Source: CAZLYF01 sp964586835 (GTDB lineage: Bacteria; Bacillota; Clostridia; Christensenellales; Aristaeellaceae). Taken from it: DNA of 64,000 bases. A model generated the notes under the pieces. The model did not search any database and was not told where the DNA came from. It saw nothing but the letters and a program-made list of their open reading frames with translations. The stretch spans positions 45,214 through 109,213 of the forward strand of contig CAZPIC010000003.1 of NCBI GenBank assembly GCA_964586835.1. Reading direction: 5' to 3'. This document shows, in pieces, positions 25,644-34,695 of this stretch (position 1 is its first letter; each line of letters begins with the position of its first letter). The position numbers and the translations under genes were made by a program.

Positions 25644-26138
25644 ATGACCAGAAACGCGGACGTGGCAAAACTTCGCGCGATTTGTCTTGGTATCGCGGAA
25701 CGGACGGGCTATGAGCTTGTCGAAGCGGTGCTGGTGAAGGAAGCAGCCGGCCTTTATGTGCGCATCTGTCTGGATGCGCAAGACGGGATCAGCCTTGATG
25801 ACTGTGAGCGCTTCCACAAGCTTGTCAAACCCCAGCTGGATTCCTTTGAATATGATTACCTGGAGGTATCCTCTCCCGGCATTGACCGGCCCATCAGAAC
25901 CCATCGTGACTTTCTGCGGGCGGAGGGCAAAGAGGTGGAGCTCAGGCTCTATCGTCCCCAGGACGGCAGGAAGGTGTTTGAAGGCACCCTGGTAGGGCTG
26001 GATGAAACCGGCTTCCACATCCAGACGCCGGAGGGCAGGAAGGTTTTTGCACGGAAGGATGTGTCGGTCGTCCGGCGGACGATCGATGTAGAAAAGATAC
26101 TCAATACAGACAGCTTGGCGGGGGAGGAGTCCGAATGA
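25644..26138 (+). CDS. rimP: Ribosome maturation factor RimP
   Basis: 164-residue factor for 30S subunit maturation. The N-terminal alpha/beta domain has ELVEAVLVKEAAGLYVRIC and the family signature DDCERFHKLVKPQLDSFEY near 50-69, followed by LEVSSPGIDRPI near 73-84 (SPG motif), and a C-terminal SH3-like barrel. Weak Shine-Dalgarno (GAAAG) before ATG 25644, possibly because initiation is tied to the leader structure. Overlaps nusA by four bases (ATGA). Confidence 0.95.
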   Translation: MTRNADVAKLRAICLGIAERTGYELVEAVLVKEAAGLYVRICLDAQDGISLDDCERFHKLVKPQLDSFEYDYLEVSSPGIDRPIRTHRDFLRAEGKEVELRLYRPQDGRKVFEGTLVGLDETGFHIQTPEGRKVFARKDVSVVRRTIDVEKILNTDSLAGEESE

Positions 26139-27313
26139 GCAGTCAGAAGCTTGACCTGATGGAAGCGATTTCGATGCTGGCGAGAGAAAAAGACATCGAC
26201 GAAGAGATCTTGATCGCTACCATTGAAGAGGCGCTCAAGGCAGCTTACAAGAAAAACACCAGGGCGCTCGCCGTCAGCCAGCAAAACCTGACCGTGCACC
26301 TGACGAAGAAACTGGGCGCCAGGGTCTATGCACGAAAAGTTGTTTCTGACGAAGTGACAGATCCGGAAACGCAGATGTCCTTGAGCGAGGCCCATGACAT
26401 CCGCCCTGATTTTCAGATCGGAGACATCGTGGAGATCGATGTGACGCCGGACGACTTTGGGCGCATCGCCGCGCAGACAGCCAAACAGATGCTGGTTCAA
26501 CGCATCCGCGAGGCGGAACGCGGGAAGATCTATGAGGAGTACATCGAAAAGGAAAACGAAATCCTGACCGCCATCGTCCAGCGTGTCGAGCCCAGGGCCG
26601 TCTACGTTGAGCTTGGGCGCACGGAAGGGGTCATGGAGGCCAGCGACTTCATGCCCGGGGAAACGTACCGTGAGGATGACCATATCAAGGTCTATGTGCT
26701 CAAGGTACATCGCAGTGCGCCTGAGTTCGGGCGCCATCCCCAGGTGTATGTCAGCCGTGTGCACCCGGGCTTGGTGAAGCGCCTTTTTGAGATGGAGGTG
26801 CCGGAGATCGCGACCGGGATCGTCCAGATCCGGTCTATCGCACGGGAGGCCGGAAGCCGGACGAAGCTTGCGGTGTACTCTGTTGAAACGATGGTCGATC
26901 CGGTCGGGGCCTGCGTGGGTCCCCGCGGAAGCAGGGTTGAGAGGGTCGTCAGCGAGCTTAAAAACGAGAAGATCGACATCATCAAATGGTCCCCCGATCC
27001 GGCGGAGTTTGTAGCCAATGCGCTCAATCCTGCGCACGTCGTCAGCGTTTTTATCTCGGAAGGAGAAAAGATCTGCCGTGTGGTGGTGCCGGACACGCAG
27101 CTCTCTTTAGCGATTGGGAAGGAAGGACAGAATGCAAGGCTTGCCGCGAAGCTGACCGGCTGGAAGATCGACATCAAGTCGGAAAGCCAGGTGAGCGAGC
27201 TTCTGAGGGAACAGGGGATTGACACCAGCGATATCCCCCTTCAGGAGGCACCGCCGGAGACTCCCTTTGTCTATCCCTGGGAAGAGGCGCCTCCTCCGGA
27301 ACAGACATGGTGA
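26135..27313 (+). CDS. nusA: Transcription termination/antitermination factor NusA
   Basis: RNA-polymerase-associated elongation factor, 392 residues. N-terminal polymerase-binding domain (MEAISMLAREKDIDEEILIA near 8-27), S1 domain (VQRVEPRAVYVELGRTEGVM near 146-165), KH1 (VDPVGACVGPRGSRVERVV near 254) and KH2 (QLSLAIGKEGQNARLAAKLTGW near 322). It lacks the C-terminal acidic repeats of E. coli NusA, as is normal outside proteobacteria. GGAGGAG upstream of ATG 26135. Confidence 0.97.
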   Translation: MSSQKLDLMEAISMLAREKDIDEEILIATIEEALKAAYKKNTRALAVSQQNLTVHLTKKLGARVYARKVVSDEVTDPETQMSLSEAHDIRPDFQIGDIVEIDVTPDDFGRIAAQTAKQMLVQRIREAERGKIYEEYIEKENEILTAIVQRVEPRAVYVELGRTEGVMEASDFMPGETYREDDHIKVYVLKVHRSAPEFGRHPQVYVSRVHPGLVKRLFEMEVPEIATGIVQIRSIAREAGSRTKLAVYSVETMVDPVGACVGPRGSRVERVVSELKNEKIDIIKWSPDPAEFVANALNPAHVVSVFISEGEKICRVVVPDTQLSLAIGKEGQNARLAAKLTGWKIDIKSESQVSELLREQGIDTSDIPLQEAPPETPFVYPWEEAPPPEQTW

Positions 27314-27334
27314 GTGCGGAAGCCGAGGGTTTGA

Positions 27335-27625
27335 GTGAAGACCAGAAAAACGCCCCTGAGAATGTGTGTCGGCTGCAGGACGATGAAGCCCAAAAAGGAG
27401 CTTTTGAGGATCGTCCGCTCCCCTCTGGGGGAGATTTCGCTGGATATGACAGGTAAAAAATCCGGAAGAGGCGCTTACGTGTGCCCGGACGGGGCCTGCC
27501 TGGCGAAGGCCGTCAGGCAAAAGCAGCTTGACCGGGCTTTGGAAGCCCCTGTAGGAGAAGAGGTCCTCGCGTTACTGCAGGCACAGGCAAACGCGGCGGC
27601 GGGAGGGCCGGAGAAGCATGGGTGA
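27335..27625 (+). CDS. rnpM: YlxR family RNase P modulator RnpM
   Basis: 96-residue RNA-binding protein (YlxR/DUF448). The hallmark CVGCRTMKPKKELLRIVR is at residues 11-28 and GRGAYVCPDGACLAKAV near 46-62. YlxR proteins have been reported to bind RNase P RNA; that is family knowledge. The start is GTG 27335 with GAGGG upstream. It overlaps ylxQ by 8 nt, in the standard nusA-ylxR-ylxQ-infB order. Confidence 0.92.
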   Translation: MKTRKTPLRMCVGCRTMKPKKELLRIVRSPLGEISLDMTGKKSGRGAYVCPDGACLAKAVRQKQLDRALEAPVGEEVLALLQAQANAAAGGPEKHG

Positions 27626-27932
27626 GGAAGCGGTCAGAGGCCTTCTTGGCCTTGCAGCGAAGAGCGGATCTCTTGTCGCAGGAGCCGCAAAGACGGTGGC
27701 CGAGGCCGCTGGGAACAGGATCGACCTGGCGTTGCTGGATGAATCTGCCGCCGATAACACAGCGAAACGCGTCCTGGCGGCATGCAGTGCGGGCGGGATT
27801 GCCGTGGTACCGTTGCGCGCGGAGCTTCTGGGTTCTTCCACAGGGCGTCCCGGCATGCTGGTCGCCGGAATCCGGCCCGGCGGGATTGCGGAAGGGCTCA
27901 GACGGCAGCTGAACAGCAGGTCAGGGGATTAA
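27618..27932 (+). CDS. ylxQ: YlxQ, L7Ae-family RNA-binding protein
   Basis: 104-residue L7Ae/L30e/S12e/Gadd45-fold protein, expected to bind kink-turn RNA and the ribosome. The family start RGLLGLAAKSGSLVAGAAKT is clear at residues 7-26, followed by ALLDESAADNTAKRVLAAC. ATG 27618 lies within the end of rnpM. Its position before infB supports the call; its cellular RNA target is not known from sequence. Confidence 0.88.
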   Translation: MGEEAVRGLLGLAAKSGSLVAGAAKTVAEAAGNRIDLALLDESAADNTAKRVLAACSAGGIAVVPLRAELLGSSTGRPGMLVAGIRPGGIAEGLRRQLNSRSGD

Positions 27933-27971
27933 GGGATATTTGCAACGAGGACGTTGGAGGGTGTGCATCGA

Positions 27972-30899
27972 ATGGCAAAGGTAAGGCTGAAGGAAGTCAA
28001 CAAGGAATTGAATCAGAAGACGGGCGTGCTTCTTACGGAGTCTGAAAGGGTTCGCAGAAATGTCGAAATCATTCTGCAGATGCTCAGACAGCAGGAAAGC
28101 CAGTTCCTGCGCCAGGAAGAAGAAGAGCGTCAACGCCAGAGATACGAGCAGCAGCAGCGTATTCTGGAACAGCAGGCCAAAGCTTGGACCATGCCCGATG
28201 ACGGGTTTTCAGGTTCTGCAGAACCTGTGGCTGAGCCCGCCCTTCAGGAACCTGAGGTCGCATCCGTGCAGCAGGCTGAAATGCCTCCTGTGAAGGAACC
28301 GGAAAAGGCCTTAGGCGTCGCGACCGGCGAAGGTTTGTCTGCTGCAGCTGTGCCGTCGGGGACAGAGGCGCCTTCTGCGCCTCCTGTGAGCGCTGAGGTC
28401 AAAACGCCTCCCGCGGCACCCGAAACAGCCCCGGACCTGCCACAGCGCCAAGCGGTTCCCGCAGAGGCCGCCATGCCGGCAAAAACCCCCGTACGGCCGC
28501 CGGCTACTGCGCCGGCTGGGCAGTTTGCCTTCGCTCAGGAAAACCGGCAGGCGCAAAGAAGGCCGATCCAGGGCGCCCCGGGGCAGGCGAGGCCTCCCGT
28601 ACAGGGCAACCTGCCGTATGGAAGGCCCCCCGTACAGGGCAACCTGCAGTATGGAAGACCGCCGGCACAGGGCAACCTGCCGTATGGAAGGCCGCCCGTG
28701 CAGGGCGGCCCGGGGCAGGGGAGGCCCGCTCCCTACGGCACGCCCAGGGCAGCCGGCTCAGCGTATCCCGCCGGGCGGCCGGCGCAGCCGTTCGGGCAGC
28801 GACCCCCTATGGGCCGTCCCGGTGCCATGCCGGCACGGCCTGGGGAAACGAGAATGGGTCAAGCCCCTGCGGGCCAGCGCTCCAGGCCTTTTGCGCGAAC
28901 ACCGCGTCCGGATACCGCCCCGCCGCCGCAGGAAAAGGAGCGCGTCAGCAACTACGATCCCAACAGAAAAAACTACATCCGGCAGCATGATCCTGAAAGA
29001 GCCTCCAGGAATAAAAAACAGCTCGCGAGAAACACACATGCCATCTATGAAGACGATATGGTGCGCGGCGGCAGAAAATCGAGGTCCAAGCGCCTGTCTG
29101 CCCAGCAGAGGATGGCGCCAATCAGGATTGAGAAGGCCTTCATGACAGCGGAGTCCATTACGGTAAAGGACCTGACAGAGCGCATCGGCAGGCCTGCGGG
29201 TGAAATCCTCAAGAAACTCCTTCTCCTTGGCAATATCTCCAACATCAACAGTGAACTGGACTTTGACACCGCCTCCCTCGTATGCGGCGAGTTTGGCTGT
29301 GTGCTTGAACTCAAGCTGAATAAAACTGCGGAAGACGCCCTGTCCGAGGAGGATTTCGAGGACATTGAGGAGGATCTTGCGCATCGGCCGCCCGTCATCA
29401 CCATCATGGGGCACGTCGATCACGGGAAAACCTCTCTGCTCGACTACATCAGAAAGACGCGCGTGACCGCGAAGGAAGCCGGGGGCATCACCCAGCATAT
29501 CGGCGCCTACTCTGTGAAGGTTGACGGACAGGCGATCACCTTTCTGGACACCCCAGGGCACGAAGCCTTCACCGCCATGCGGGCAAGAGGGGCCCAGGCG
29601 ACGGACATCGCGGTGCTTGTTGTCGCCGCAGACGACGGTGTGATGCCTCAGACCATCGAGGCCATCAACCACGCCAAGGCTTCCGGCGTTCCGATCATCG
29701 TCGCGATCAATAAGATGGATAAGTCCGGGGCAGAGCCGGAGCGCATCAAACAGGATCTGACAGCGTACGACCTTGTTTCTGAGGAATGGGGGGGCGACAC
29801 GATCATGGTACCTGTCAGCTCGCTGACGGGCGAGGGGGTTGATCAACTCCTTGAAATGATCCTGCTCCAGGCGGAACTGCTCCAGCTTCGGGCTAACCCT
29901 GACCGAAAGGCACGGGGTGTGATCATAGAAGCGAAGCTTGACAAAAGCAGAGGTCCGCTGGCGACCGTGCTGCTGCAGACCGGAACGCTTCGCGTCGGAG
30001 ACAACATTGTCGCCGGGACTGCTTCCGGTCGCGTGCGCGCCATGCACAACGACAAGGGTGAGCGTGTGACGGAAGCCGGACCTTCGATGCCGGTTGAGGT
30101 ATCGGGCTTTAGCAGCGTGCCTTTTGCGGGGGATCAGATGGTCGTCGTTGAGGACGACAGGCTTTCAAAACTCGTGGCTGACGAGCGCCGGGACAGGGAA
30201 AAGGAACTGCGTGCGCTCTCCACTTCAAAGGTGACGCTGGACAACCTGTTTGACAATATCAGCGAGGGGAAAATTGAAACGCTGAACATCATTGTCAAAG
30301 CAGACGTGCAGGGTTCTGTGGAAGCTGTGCGCCAGGCGCTTGAAAAGCTGACCAACGACAAGATCAAAACCCGTGTCCTCCACAGTGGGGTGGGCGCCAT
30401 CACAAAGGACGATGTGAACCTGGCTGCTGCCTTCAGTGCGATCATCATCGGCTTTAACATCAGACCGGATGCCGGAGCACGGGACACCGCCGAAAAGGAA
30501 GGCGTGGACGTACGCCTGTACAGGGTGATTTATCAGGCCATCGAGGATATCGAGATGGCCATGAAGGGCATGCTGGAGCCGGAATACAGGGAGACCATGA
30601 TGGGGCATGCGGAAGTCCGCAATGTCTTCCGGGTGACAGGGTCAGGGACGATTGCCGGATGCTATGTGACAGACGGGAAGCTGCTGCGCAACAGCAGCGT
30701 GCGGCTCTTGCGCGACAATGTGGTCATCCACGAAGGCAAGCTGGCCTCCTTGCGCAGGTTTAAGGACGATGTGAAGGAAGTCGCGGCGGGCTATGAGTGT
30801 GGCGCCGGTCTTGATGGCTTCAATGATATCAAGGAAAAGGACGTCCTGGAATGCTTCGTGATGGAAGCTGTCCCAGAGAAGGGAGAGGCGCGTGCCTGA
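27972..30899 (+). CDS. infB: Translation initiation factor IF-2
   Basis: GTPase that places initiator tRNA on the 30S subunit, 975 residues. The IF2_N motif (MAKVRLKEVNKELN) opens the protein. A 300-residue disordered region rich in Pro, Gln, Ala and Gly follows, with an 11-residue tandem repeat near residues 207-245. The second IF2_N domain (SITVKDLTERIGRPAGEILKKLL, counted from near 393) precedes the G domain: GHVDHGKTSLLDYIRKT (G1), DTPGHEAFTAMRARGAQ (G3), NKMDKSGAEP (G4), then domains II-IV. ATG 27972 is used with GGAGGG upstream; an earlier TTG is unlikely. Overlaps rbfA by 8 nt. Confidence 0.97.
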   Translation: MAKVRLKEVNKELNQKTGVLLTESERVRRNVEIILQMLRQQESQFLRQEEEERQRQRYEQQQRILEQQAKAWTMPDDGFSGSAEPVAEPALQEPEVASVQQAEMPPVKEPEKALGVATGEGLSAAAVPSGTEAPSAPPVSAEVKTPPAAPETAPDLPQRQAVPAEAAMPAKTPVRPPATAPAGQFAFAQENRQAQRRPIQGAPGQARPPVQGNLPYGRPPVQGNLQYGRPPAQGNLPYGRPPVQGGPGQGRPAPYGTPRAAGSAYPAGRPAQPFGQRPPMGRPGAMPARPGETRMGQAPAGQRSRPFARTPRPDTAPPPQEKERVSNYDPNRKNYIRQHDPERASRNKKQLARNTHAIYEDDMVRGGRKSRSKRLSAQQRMAPIRIEKAFMTAESITVKDLTERIGRPAGEILKKLLLLGNISNINSELDFDTASLVCGEFGCVLELKLNKTAEDALSEEDFEDIEEDLAHRPPVITIMGHVDHGKTSLLDYIRKTRVTAKEAGGITQHIGAYSVKVDGQAITFLDTPGHEAFTAMRARGAQATDIAVLVVAADDGVMPQTIEAINHAKASGVPIIVAINKMDKSGAEPERIKQDLTAYDLVSEEWGGDTIMVPVSSLTGEGVDQLLEMILLQAELLQLRANPDRKARGVIIEAKLDKSRGPLATVLLQTGTLRVGDNIVAGTASGRVRAMHNDKGERVTEAGPSMPVEVSGFSSVPFAGDQMVVVEDDRLSKLVADERRDREKELRALSTSKVTLDNLFDNISEGKIETLNIIVKADVQGSVEAVRQALEKLTNDKIKTRVLHSGVGAITKDDVNLAAAFSAIIIGFNIRPDAGARDTAEKEGVDVRLYRVIYQAIEDIEMAMKGMLEPEYRETMMGHAEVRNVFRVTGSGTIAGCYVTDGKLLRNSSVRLLRDNVVIHEGKLASLRRFKDDVKEVAAGYECGAGLDGFNDIKEKDVLECFVMEAVPEKGEARA
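28590..28706 (+). repeat. 33-bp (11-residue) tandem repeat in the IF-2 linker
   Basis: Three full units (28590-28622, 28623-28655, 28656-28688) and a partial fourth, encoding variants of RPPVQGNLPYG. DNA identity between units is high with mostly synonymous changes. Confidence 0.9.
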
Positions 30900-31278
30900 T
30901 TTCAGGATCGGCCGCATCTCTGAGGAGACCCGAAAGGCGGTCGACCACATCATCCGTGAATCGATCAAGGATCCGCGCGTTTCCGGCACGTACTGCGTCA
31001 CGCGGGCGGAGGTGACAAGGGACTTAAGGTACGCGAAAATCCATGTGAGCGTCCTTGAATCAGAGCGCATGGACAGCCTGATCAAAGCCCTGCAGAATGC
31101 CGCGGGCTTCATCAGAAGGGAACTTGGACAGAGGGTCCATCTGAGGTACACGCCGGAACTGATCTTCATGGCTGACCGGAACATGGAGCACGGCGTGCGG
31201 ATTGCGCAGATCCTGCGGGAGCTTTCGGACCAGAGGGAGACAGACCCTCACCGCCATGATGAACAGCAGGCGCGATGA
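30892..31278 (+). CDS. rbfA: Ribosome-binding factor A
   Basis: 128-residue KH-fold factor for late 30S subunit (16S 5' helix) maturation. Signatures: RIGRISEETRKAVDHIIRES at the start, KDPRVSGTYCVTRAEVTRDL near 24-43, YAKIHVSVLES near 45, and QRVHLRYTPELIFMAD near 80. GTG 30892 overlaps the end of infB behind GGGAGAGG. A charged C-terminal tail (residues 105-128) is extra to the core fold. Confidence 0.95.
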   Translation: MPDFRIGRISEETRKAVDHIIRESIKDPRVSGTYCVTRAEVTRDLRYAKIHVSVLESERMDSLIKALQNAAGFIRRELGQRVHLRYTPELIFMADRNMEHGVRIAQILRELSDQRETDPHRHDEQQAR

Positions 31279-32227
31279 ACTTCTTCGAGCGGTCCGTGAT
31301 GCCCGCAGTGTCCTGGTCTGTACGCACAGGCAACCTGATGGAGATGCCATAGGGTCTCTGCTGGCGCTGGGAGAGATGCTGAACGCTCTTGGGAAGTCCA
31401 GTACCCTTGCCTGCCATGATCCCGTGCCTGCATCGCTGCGCTTCCTTCCCGGTGAGGACCGGATTGTTCAGGCGGAGGCGCTTGCGGGGCTGCGCTTTGA
31501 CCTGGGGATCGCGGTGGACTGTACGGACACGGATCGTCTGGGTGACTGTGCGGCGTCTTTCTTTTCCTGCGCGGTGACGGCGCAGATGGATCATCACGCG
31601 ACCAACAGCCTTTCGGTCCACATCAGCGAGATCGATACGGGGGCGCCTGCTGCCGGAAGCATGGTCTTTCGCCTGTGTGAAAAGGCGGGTGTCGCCTTCA
31701 GCACAGACATGGCTGTCTGTCTGTACACAGCCATCAGCACCGATACCGGCAATTTTTGCTTTGGTCCCCTGACGGAGGAAACCTTCAGGCAGATGTCCGT
31801 CCTGATGCGCAGCGGGCTTCCCATCGTACACACAGCCAGGATGCTGCACCTGACCAGGCAGCAAAGGCAGGTATGTCTGCTGGGTAGAGCGCTTGTTTCG
31901 CTGTCCTTTCATTTCCATGGACGCTTTACAAGGATGCAGCTAACCGCATCCGATCTTGCTGCCTGTGATGCCGGGCCGGAACATGCCGAGGGAATTGTAA
32001 ACTATGGGCTGTATATTCCCGGCGTTGAAATATCCTGCCTTGCCGTGGAAACGCCTGAAGGAACCCGCTGCAGCCTGCGCTGCCTGCCACCGCACGATGT
32101 TGCTGCCGTCGCGCTTGCCTTTGGCGGAGGCGGCCACACGCTGGCGTCCGGTTGCCTGATCCGGGAATCCCTGGACGCGACAGAACAGAGGATGAACGCG
32201 GCGATCCTCCCCCTGCTCGTTCCGTGA
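31256..32227 (+). CDS. nrnA: DHH/DHHA1 bifunctional oligoribonuclease/pAp phosphatase NrnA
   Basis: Degrades short oligoribonucleotides and pAp or related dinucleotides. About 323 residues. DHH motifs: VCTHRQPDGDAIGSLLALGE near 22-41 (motif I), VDCTDTDRLGD near 88 (motif II), MDHHATN near 110 (motif III, the DHH signature) and a DHHA1 C-terminal GGGGHTLASGC near 294. The start is ATG 31256 (or 31259), overlapping rbfA by 23 nt; AGAGGGAG lies 16 nt upstream, which is loose. rbfA-nrnA-truB is the usual Firmicute order. Confidence 0.92.
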   Translation: MMNSRRDELLRAVRDARSVLVCTHRQPDGDAIGSLLALGEMLNALGKSSTLACHDPVPASLRFLPGEDRIVQAEALAGLRFDLGIAVDCTDTDRLGDCAASFFSCAVTAQMDHHATNSLSVHISEIDTGAPAAGSMVFRLCEKAGVAFSTDMAVCLYTAISTDTGNFCFGPLTEETFRQMSVLMRSGLPIVHTARMLHLTRQQRQVCLLGRALVSLSFHFHGRFTRMQLTASDLAACDAGPEHAEGIVNYGLYIPGVEISCLAVETPEGTRCSLRCLPPHDVAAVALAFGGGGHTLASGCLIRESLDATEQRMNAAILPLLVP

Positions 32228-33129
32228 ACGGAATCGTCAATCTTTTAAAGCCTCCGGGAATGACTTCGGCCCAGGCAGTGGCAGCGGTCAAGCGGATGAC
32301 GGGCGTGAAGACGGGCCATGGGGGGACGCTGGACCCGGAGGCTGCAGGGGTGCTCCCCATCCTGATTGGCAGGGCGACCCGGCTGTTTGACTACATCGTG
32401 GCGACTCCCAAGACGTACCTGGCCGAAATCGCCTTTGGGGCGGCGACGGACACACAGGACGCGCAGGGGGTGGTCACTTCCAGGGGAGACTGCCTTCCCG
32501 ATGTCGATGCGCTAAGGCGCGCGCTGCCCTCTTTCACCGGCGTTATTGCCCAGCTTCCACCCCAGTTTTCAGCGCTCAAGAAAAATGGCGTCCCGATGTA
32601 TCGGCTGGCCAGAAGTGGAAAGACGGCAGTGATACAGCCCAGGGAGGTCACGGTCCTGGACATCGCGGTGCTTGGGGAGCCGAGTCGTGAGTCTTTTCTG
32701 CTGAGGGTCCGCTGTTCTGGCGGCACCTACATCCGGACACTGTGCGACGATATTGGGCGCTTGATGGGATGTCCCGCGCATCTGCGGTTCCTGCTTCGCG
32801 AACGGGTGGGCAGCCTGTCCCTTTCCCGCTCGCAAACCTTGGAGGAGCTCAAGGAAGCCTCTGCGCTTCAGCAAGGTCTTTGCTCCTTTTTGATCCCGAT
32901 GGATCGGACCTTTGACATGCTCCCTGCCGTGCGGGTGTCCGAACGCCTTGTGAAACGCTTTGTCAGTGGCGCATCCATCCCCCTGGAGGGAACAAGCGAG
33001 CTTCCGCAGCCCGTTCAGCCAGGCCGTGTCCGCTTATACAGCGCCACAGCCTTCCTCGGCGTCGGCGTGCTTTCCCATACCGGGATTACGCCGGAAATTG
33101 TGTTGTGGCAAGAAGAGAAGACAGGATGA
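32224..33129 (+). CDS. truB: tRNA pseudouridine-55 synthase
   Basis: Makes pseudouridine 55 in the T loop of tRNAs. 301 residues. Starts directly with NGIVNLLKPPGMTSAQAVAA; the catalytic aspartate is in GHGGTLDPEAAGVLPI near residue 38. KTYLAEIAFGAATDTQDAQG and QLPPQFSALKKNGVPMYRLA are further family motifs. GTG 32224 overlaps the nrnA stop (GTGA); an upstream in-frame start would overlap nrnA by 76 nt. In most Firmicutes ribF follows; here a HAD-IIA gene does, overlapping by four bases. Confidence 0.95.
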   Translation: MNGIVNLLKPPGMTSAQAVAAVKRMTGVKTGHGGTLDPEAAGVLPILIGRATRLFDYIVATPKTYLAEIAFGAATDTQDAQGVVTSRGDCLPDVDALRRALPSFTGVIAQLPPQFSALKKNGVPMYRLARSGKTAVIQPREVTVLDIAVLGEPSRESFLLRVRCSGGTYIRTLCDDIGRLMGCPAHLRFLLRERVGSLSLSRSQTLEELKEASALQQGLCSFLIPMDRTFDMLPAVRVSERLVKRFVSGASIPLEGTSELPQPVQPGRVRLYSATAFLGVGVLSHTGITPEIVLWQEEKTG

Positions 33130-33932
33130 ACCCGACAGACGTCTCCGAGCGACTTCAGGCCGTCCGCTGCTATCTGCTGGACATGGACGGGACCTTCTAT
33201 CTGGGCAATCGGATCATTGAGGGCTCCCTGGGCTTTCTCAAAGCCCTTGAGGCCTGCGGCAAACAAGCGGTCTTTCTGACCAACAACTCTTCAAAATCTG
33301 GCCGGTACTATGTTGAAAAACTAAAGAGAATGGGTGTGAGCGAACCGTTTCTCACCGTTGTCACCAGTGGCCAGGCGACGGTGCGTTTCGTCATGAAAAC
33401 GTTCAAAGGCGCACGGGCATATCTTCTGGGCAACCGGGCCCTTGCCGCCGAAGCAACCGCGATGGGCTTAAGGCTGGAAGAAGGGCAACCCGATCTGGTC
33501 ATTGTGGCTTATGATACGGAACTTCATTACGAAAAAATGCGCATCGCCTGCGACTTTATCAGGGCGGGGCTTCCCTATATCGCGACGCATCCCGACTACA
33601 ACTGCCCGACAGAGGATGGCTTCGCGCCGGACATCGGCGCGATCATCGCGTTTATCAAAGCCAGCACGGGCAGGGAGCCGGACACCATCATCGGAAAACC
33701 CAACCGGCATATTGTCGATGACGTCCTTGCGCAGACAGGTGGAGACATCACGGACATGGCCATGGTCGGCGACCGGCTGTATACGGATATCGCCCTGGGG
33801 GTCCGGCATGGAATGACCAGCCTCCTGGTCCTGAGCGGAGAAACGACTCCAGCCATGCTCAGGGAGTCGCCTGTGCAGCCAGACTTGGTTTTTGACCGTC
33901 TCTCCTGCATCACTCCCTTCCTCCATGGTTAG
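33126..33932 (+). CDS. HAD-IIA (NagD/AraL/PGP-type) phosphatase
   Basis: Haloacid dehalogenase phosphatase with a C2 cap, 268 residues. Motif I YLLDMDGTFYLGN near 16-28, motif II VFLTNNSSKS near 49, the cap region with GDFRLE-like substitutions (HPDYNCPTEDGFAPDIGA near 156), motif III Lys in IGKPN near 189, motif IV MVGDRLYTDI near 212. Family members dephosphorylate sugar phosphates, phosphoglycolate, or pNPP; the specific substrate is unknown. ATG 33126 overlaps the truB stop. It occupies the position after truB where ribF is usual. Confidence 0.88.
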   Translation: MNPTDVSERLQAVRCYLLDMDGTFYLGNRIIEGSLGFLKALEACGKQAVFLTNNSSKSGRYYVEKLKRMGVSEPFLTVVTSGQATVRFVMKTFKGARAYLLGNRALAAEATAMGLRLEEGQPDLVIVAYDTELHYEKMRIACDFIRAGLPYIATHPDYNCPTEDGFAPDIGAIIAFIKASTGREPDTIIGKPNRHIVDDVLAQTGGDITDMAMVGDRLYTDIALGVRHGMTSLLVLSGETTPAMLRESPVQPDLVFDRLSCITPFLHG

Positions 33933-33955
33933 GGAAAGGACCCTGGTCGTCTGCC

Positions 33956-33984
33956 TTGACAGCGTCTGTGCCGGAGGTTAACAT
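33956..33984 (+). promoter_or_regulatory. Promoter of the GntR-family gene
   Basis: Consensus TTGACA (33956-33961), 17-bp spacer, TAACAT (33979-33984). A transcript would have an 18-nt leader containing AAGGAG before ATG 34009. Confidence 0.75.
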
Positions 33985-34008
33985 TCAACAACGTGGAAGG
34001 AGAAGGCC

Positions 34009-34689
34009 ATGCCAGAATCGGTTCTCGACAGCTTGTCGGACAACCGGCCTATCCGGGATATCGCATATGAAAAGCTCAAGCACGCCATCATCACAGGCGC
34101 TATTCCTGCCGGCGTCCGGATCGTTGAGACCGTGTACGCAAAGAAGCTGCACGTCAGCAGGACCCCGCTTCGTGAAGCCTTCAGAAAACTGGAGATCGAT
34201 GGTCTGGTAGAATATGAGGTCCGCAAAGGGGTAGTCGTCCGGGCCTTCACGATGGACGATATCGAAGAGATCTTCTCCATTCGCAATGCGCTGATGATGC
34301 TGATCATCCCCTCGGTGATGGAACGCATGGACGCGGAAGTGCTGGAGAAGCTCCGGGGGATCCTCGACCGGATGGACCTCAGCCAGCGTAAGGCGGACGC
34401 ATCTTCCCTCGCTGTGCAAAACAGGGAGTTTCACAGCACCATCGAACGCGTATCCGGCAAACGCAGGATCCTCCAGGTCATTGACAGCCAGGAGGAATAC
34501 ATCAAGCGCTTTTCAGCCATCGCCATTGCAAGCGTGGTCAGAAGATCCAATGCGCACAAGGAACACCACCAGATGTTGAGCCTCCTTGAACGCGGCGATC
34601 TGGAAGCGTTTAGCCGTCTGACGCAGCATCATCTGGCTGAAAGCAAGGAGACCTGCCTGAAAGCGGTCACTGACATGAAATTCGGATGA
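34009..34689 (+). CDS. GntR-family transcriptional regulator, FadR/FCD subgroup
   Basis: 226-residue DNA-binding regulator. The winged helix-turn-helix occupies residues 12-78 (IAYEKLKHAIITGAIPAGVR and HVSRTPLREAFRKLEIDGLV, the recognition helix). A helical FCD ligand-binding domain follows (FTMDDIEEIFSIRNALM near 80; metal or acid-binding His residues in NREFHSTIERVSG near 142 and at HKEHHQ near 184 and HHLAES near 206). FCD regulators usually sense small carboxylic acids. fhs follows 116 bp later on the same strand; whether it is the target is not shown by the sequence. Confidence 0.9.
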   Translation: MPESVLDSLSDNRPIRDIAYEKLKHAIITGAIPAGVRIVETVYAKKLHVSRTPLREAFRKLEIDGLVEYEVRKGVVVRAFTMDDIEEIFSIRNALMMLIIPSVMERMDAEVLEKLRGILDRMDLSQRKADASSLAVQNREFHSTIERVSGKRRILQVIDSQEEYIKRFSAIAIASVVRRSNAHKEHHQMLSLLERGDLEAFSRLTQHHLAESKETCLKAVTDMKFG

Positions 34690-34695
34690 ACGCTT

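Noticed and set aside
28758..30047. 429-residue minus-strand frame inside infB
   Set aside because: Antisense shadow of the IF-2 G domain with no family features or ribosome binding site.
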